64,000 bases of DNA from Saururus chinensis (lineage: Eukaryota; Streptophyta; Magnoliopsida; Piperales; Saururaceae): positions 21,143,057 to 21,207,056 of the forward strand of contig CP141148.1 in NCBI GenBank assembly GCA_035235625.1. Direction: 5' to 3'. Positions 60,131-64,000 of the stretch are shown here, in pieces. The notes under the pieces were generated by a model. It was not told where the DNA came from. It searched no databases and worked only from the letters and a program-made list of their open reading frames with translations. Position 1 is the stretch's first letter, and the number at the start of each line of letters is the position of its first letter. The position numbers and the translations under genes were made by a program.

Positions 60131-60179
60131 GACCACCCTTTTTAGGGTTTGGCTATGACAAGACGTACATGTGTTGTTC

Positions 60180-62326
60180 GACAGCCGATTCCGCCCGTGA
60201 GTAGATGGTCGTTTCGGAACCCATTGATACCCCCCCTTCCCTAGGGTTTCCCTTTACCGCACACACTTGTGTTGCATGTGCAGTTTAGGCTAAAGGCACC
60301 GCCTTTGCAATGTTTGACAATGGAACGACTCCGCCACTAGGCAATATGACCGTTAAAACCCTCCTTCGTCTCTCTTATGTCTATGTGTATGCAAGCAAGC
60401 CCTCCGCTATCTTGTGAGGCTTCGACGATGCGGAATTGTTGCCATTGGATGTAGTCCGTGGTCCATTTTAATGTTTTGTTGCTAACAAAATGTTTTAAAC
60501 TGTTGGCCAACCTCCAATCAGTTACCCCTCATTCTGTGGTTGCTTTTGCCAGTTCTAATGGCATTGCCTTGTGTCCGGCTGTCCTAGTGCGCCTAGTCTT
60601 ATGCTTTGAGTAAAATTAATCTAACCTTATCGAGATTAATTTCAGCATCTCTAAAAATCCTCGAGTCAACAACAACTCTCTCAGTGCAATGTTTTTGTCC
60701 GCTTTTTTCGCTATCAACGCCGCCACCGTCGTTTGCTCACCATCAAACTCCTGTGGATTACGAGGTAGGGGACCTTGAACTCGTAATTTCATTATAGCAT
60801 GTTTTGATTAGGTAGTAGCATGCTAGGAGTTTATAATTTAATATTTTACATGATTATGTTGATTATATAAGCATGTGGTATATATGTGCGTATGTTAGTG
60901 AAGACTAAGGGTACGTAGTAAGTTGCTATGATTGTATGTCGGGCGAGGAAAGACATGAGATTGAAAGGCGAATGTTGGATTTGATGAGATTGGAGAATTG
61001 GTTCAGTTTGAGTTAGATGGTATGTTGGAGCGACGAGTAGGAGACATGGGGGATGGAAGGAATTGAAAACTTAAGATTCGGAGTGCCTTTGGGGGATTGT
61101 GAGTTAGTAAGAGATAATGACATAATTGTACATGCATAATGTACATAATATGAATTGAATGAAAGAATAACGAGTAAGGAATTAGTAATGGTTCGATGAC
61201 AGGACTTAGGTCTAAAGGGTGTCATTTGAGGAGTTCGAGTAAGATGATTTAGTTTGAAGGTGGATGGTGTAAGATGTACGGCTGTAAGGGTATGATTGTA
61301 AGATTATCAGTATGGAATTCGAATTTAAGTAAGGCTGTGCAGAGATTCCTAAGACTATAAGTGTCAGGGTGGGAGATGAGCTAAGTAAAGGATACTACCT
61401 TTGTAAATTAGAGCTTCAGAACGGGTACAGTTCTAGCTTCATTGGCTAAAGATTATAAGATGGAAGTCGTTCCGATCATAAGTGTACATGCATAAGTTAC
61501 CTAATATCAACTTGAATGGTAAGTAACCCTGATTCGATAACGTTGTGAGTTTGAGACTGAGGGTTTCGATGGATTAAATTCCGTTTTGAGCTAATCGATA
61601 AGTAATCGACTAAGCATCTTTCCTGGTCTAGCCATGGTGTTATCCTACGGGATTTAGTCTTGGTGCTGTATTTCGGCCCAGACGTTTGATGCTCTGTTGA
61701 GAGCGCTGTAAGTTTCTACCCTTCTTGGGCTCTGTATGTTTTTTGCCTACAGATGGCATTGTATGTTCTGCCCAAGAGTGGCATTGTAAGATTCCTGCCC
61801 AAGAGTGGCACCGTATGTTTTCTGCCCTTAGTTGGCACTGTATGACCCTTGTTGGCAATGTATGGCCCCAAAGAGTGGGCATTTGTGCACTCAGGTAAGT
61901 AGTATCATTGATCTACTCTTACCTGTTTGATCCTATGCCCCATGAGCATAGGTGTGCCTTGCCTTCGGAAAAGTCCACGGCATCTAGTTGCTCCCCGAAG
62001 GTTAAGGTGACGCCCTAGTGACATTCCCCTCATTTTCGATGCTGGAGCTTATTAATTGTAATGAGCTTCAGTTATCTGTAGTATGTGTACGATAGTAAGA
62101 GTAAGTAATATATTTCGGATTCTGAGTAAGCTGTACGAGTATGATTCAGGGTAAGTGTATGTGTGAGCCTTTAAGGAAGTCGTAAGAGTACGTTTATGCA
62201 TAAGAGTAAGCTTGTACGAGCAAGGTCGTACAAGTAAGTTCGTACGAATAAGGTCGTACAAGTATGTATGTGTTGTAAGTATAAGTGTACGATGGTACAA
62301 GTATGTATGTGCTGTAAGTATAAGTG
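60180..62326 (+). repeat. Beta-type family C LTR interior, fragment C6
   Basis: Lines up with C1 from about 29.45 to 31.5 kb: CCACTAGGCAATATG, CCCTCCGCTAT, the donor-like GATTACGAG|GTAGGGGACC at 60757-60775, TGCCCAAGAGTGGCA repeats and GTACGAGTAAGG arrays. It lacks the LTR start and the last about 700 bp. It lies after the PBS, the wrong order for an LTR. Confidence 0.65.
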
Positions 62327-63238
62327 TGTTGTATTAAGCCCAGACGTTTGATGCTCTATTGAGAGAGTTGTATGATTTTGCCCTAGAGTGGCGTTGTATA
62401 ATTTTTGCCCAAGAGTGACACTTATGATTCTGCCCAAGAGTAGCACTGTATGATTTCTGCCCAAGAGTGACACATACACTATAAGACCCCTACAGTGTGG
62501 GCAATTGCATGACTCCTTATGTGTGGGTGTTTATGTTTGCGAGCTCAGGCAAGACCTACTCTTACCTGTTTGATCATGTGCCCCATGAGCATTGGTGCCT
62601 TGCATTTGAAAAAAGTCAACGACGTCTAGTCACTCCCCGGAGGTTAAGGTGATGCCCTAGTGACATTCCTTTCCATTTCGATGTTGGAGCTTATTGGTTG
62701 TAATGAGCTTCAATGGTTAATAGTATGTGTACAACTGTATGAGTAACTATGTATGTTTCTGAGTAAGTGTAAGTTTATGAGTAAGATTGTAAGTGTAAGT
62801 TTTTGAGCAAGACTGTAAGTATATGTTTCTAAGGAAGACTGTAAATGTAAGGTTGTACGAGTAAGGTCGTATGAGTAAGATTGTATGTGTAAGGTCATAC
62901 AAGTATGTGTAAGTTATATAAGCATATGATTGTATGAGTAATGTCGTACAAGTATGTGTAAGTTTTATAAGTAAGCATACGATTGTACAAGTTTGTAAGA
63001 CTCTAATTAAGAGTGTATGTGTAAGATTAGTTTGATGGTATGTATTTTGCATGATGGTATGTGTATGAGCATGATTATTATATGCTTGTTTGCTTCATGT
63101 TTGAGTTGTATGAAAGCATCTATGTGTGGACTTACTGAGTTCACTATTTAGAACTCCCCTACTAGGTATTTTCCTATTGAGTATGAAAATACTCATTACC
63201 CTATTTTTTTAGCCCCGATGTTCGGGAGGCTTTGGCAG

Positions 63239-63305
63239 ATTTGTGACGTAGAGCTCCTCGAGATGGATGCTCATTTCTGCGGTGGATTGGTTCCCTTTGA
63301 CTTAG
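63239..63305 (+). other. Exon-like 67-nt segment in C5
   Basis: Bounded by CTTTGGCAG| and ACTTAG|GTATAT, and 67 nt long like the C2 and C3 segments despite many substitutions. Confidence 0.4.
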
Positions 63306-64000
63306 GTATATCATTGACTCACTATGAGTATTATTTGTGCCATGATCTCTTGTATTGGGTTTGATGAGAATTAAGTTGTTTATGCTTTATGGACTTATAA
63401 TTTGGATTAGACTGTGGACTGTTATGGGACTTGCACTTAGGGATGCCTGAGAGAGATTTGTATTTAAAGTCTATGATCATAGCAATTTATTTGTGTGTTT
63501 GTTTTTGAGTAGTGCTTGAGGATATTTGGTTTGGTCATACGATGTTTGAATGAGTAAAAATTTGTATGGGAAAAACTGATGGGTGATGTTTTAAATTATA
63601 AAACTTTTTTCACATGTTTCGTATTCGTTATTTTTCCTTATTTACAACCATTATATTGTAAATTTTTTTTATGAATTTTAAAGAAAATGTGATGAAAAAT
63701 CTCGGGCATTACAAGCCCATTCCATAATCACATGTATAACATAATCATTATTATTCCTATACATCCTATGTTAATGAGCATTATATCCATACACATGCAT
63801 AAATCAACCGGTAAATGTATCACAATTGAGAAAATAACCCTGCTTAATCGGGCGAAGCGTAAGAAAAATATTTTAGAACTCTTAATTCTTAGTTGTCGAA
63901 ATACTAGTTTTAAGAGTAATCTAGTGATCCGTTAGGTCGATTAGACGTATATTAAAGTCTATGTTCATTACTAATTAATCTTCAGCATGCTATTGAAATT

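Larger units (their letters stand above)
56967..63713 (+). mobile_element. Family C LTR, subfamily alpha, copy C5, with an inner rearranged insert
   Basis: Starts TGTAATGTCCTTGATTTTTC and ends CTCGGGCATTACA. Flanks are AACCC (56962-56966) and AGCCC (63714-63718), a four-of-five target duplication. The parts 56967-59467 and 62327-63713 line up with C2, and about 350 bp of C2-type sequence is missing at the break. The insert 59469-62326 is of beta type. Alpha marks are present: donor-like ATGAG|GTAGGGGAGC (about 58547), four GCTAGTGATGGCTAGC units (58747-58940) and the 67-nt exon-like segment. Confidence 0.7.
56042..64000 (+). repeat. Gypsy-type LTR H, split by a family C LTR
   Basis: Starts TGTCACGCCCCGACACATG, a typical plant gypsy LTR start. 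It continues to 56966, is interrupted by 56967-63713, and resumes with CCCATTCCATAATCACATG and further AT-rich DNA to the window edge. A repeat of about 49 bp (ACATTCCATAAAC, then ATCATGCCACCTG) lies at 56520-56790. Its right end is outside the window. Confidence 0.5.

Overview
This window is plant nuclear DNA, almost certainly from a flowering plant with a large, transposon-rich genome. It is AT-rich and carries Ty1/copia gag-pol debris, Ty3/gypsy-type LTRs, PIF/Harbinger and CACTA DNA transposons, initiator tRNA-Met primer-binding sites and plant-type splice signals. I see no intact host gene, no tRNA or rRNA gene and no CRISPR array. The species cannot be named from the sequence. Most open frames are chance frames inside LTRs and tandem repeats.

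Layout. 1-2491: 5' part of a decayed Ty1/copia element on the minus strand (LTR, PBS, gag, zinc knuckle, protease, integrase; cut by the window edge). 2.5-6.3 kb: repeat-derived intergenic DNA with LTR-like pieces. 6.3-16.13 kb: a large LTR ('family A') split by two nested LTRs, one of them (8275-10146) a clean solo LTR with a perfect 5-bp target duplication. 16.1-22.4 kb: decayed PIF/Harbinger remains on the minus strand (transposase and Myb/SANT partner), a small hairpin MITE and a two-exon fragment of an unrecognised gene. 23.4-25.4 kb: Sirevirus-like gag and LTR on the minus strand. 26-32.8 kb: a second family A LTR holding a nested 4.4-kb LTR. 33-36 kb: LTR-like repeats and intergenic DNA. 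36.2-41 kb: a tandem duplication carrying the last exon of an unrecognised gene twice. 41-54 kb: a four-deep nest: a family C LTR, holding an inverted family C LTR and a 3.66-kb non-autonomous CACTA element. 54-56 kb: 3' end of a copia element with polypurine tracts and LTR. 56-64 kb: a gypsy-type LTR start, split by another family C LTR that itself holds a rearranged family C fragment with PBS.

The dominant feature is 'family C': six LTR copies (about 4.4-4.9 kb where complete) in two subfamilies. Subfamily alpha is at 11442-16116, about 42.73-47.66 kb (inverted) and 56967-63713. Subfamily beta is at 27868-32238, 41026-53957 and about 59.5-62.3 kb. Each has a GC-rich front third, a conserved splice-donor-like site, and a body made of several tandem-repeat blocks. 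Alpha copies also carry a 67-nt exon-like segment whose length is identical in three copies. The most interesting leads are this possible spliced, repeat-filled giant LTR, the snapback LTR/PBS structure at 59.47 kb, the CACTA element with its captured GC-rich module and pyrimidine/palindrome array, and the duplicated orphan exon.
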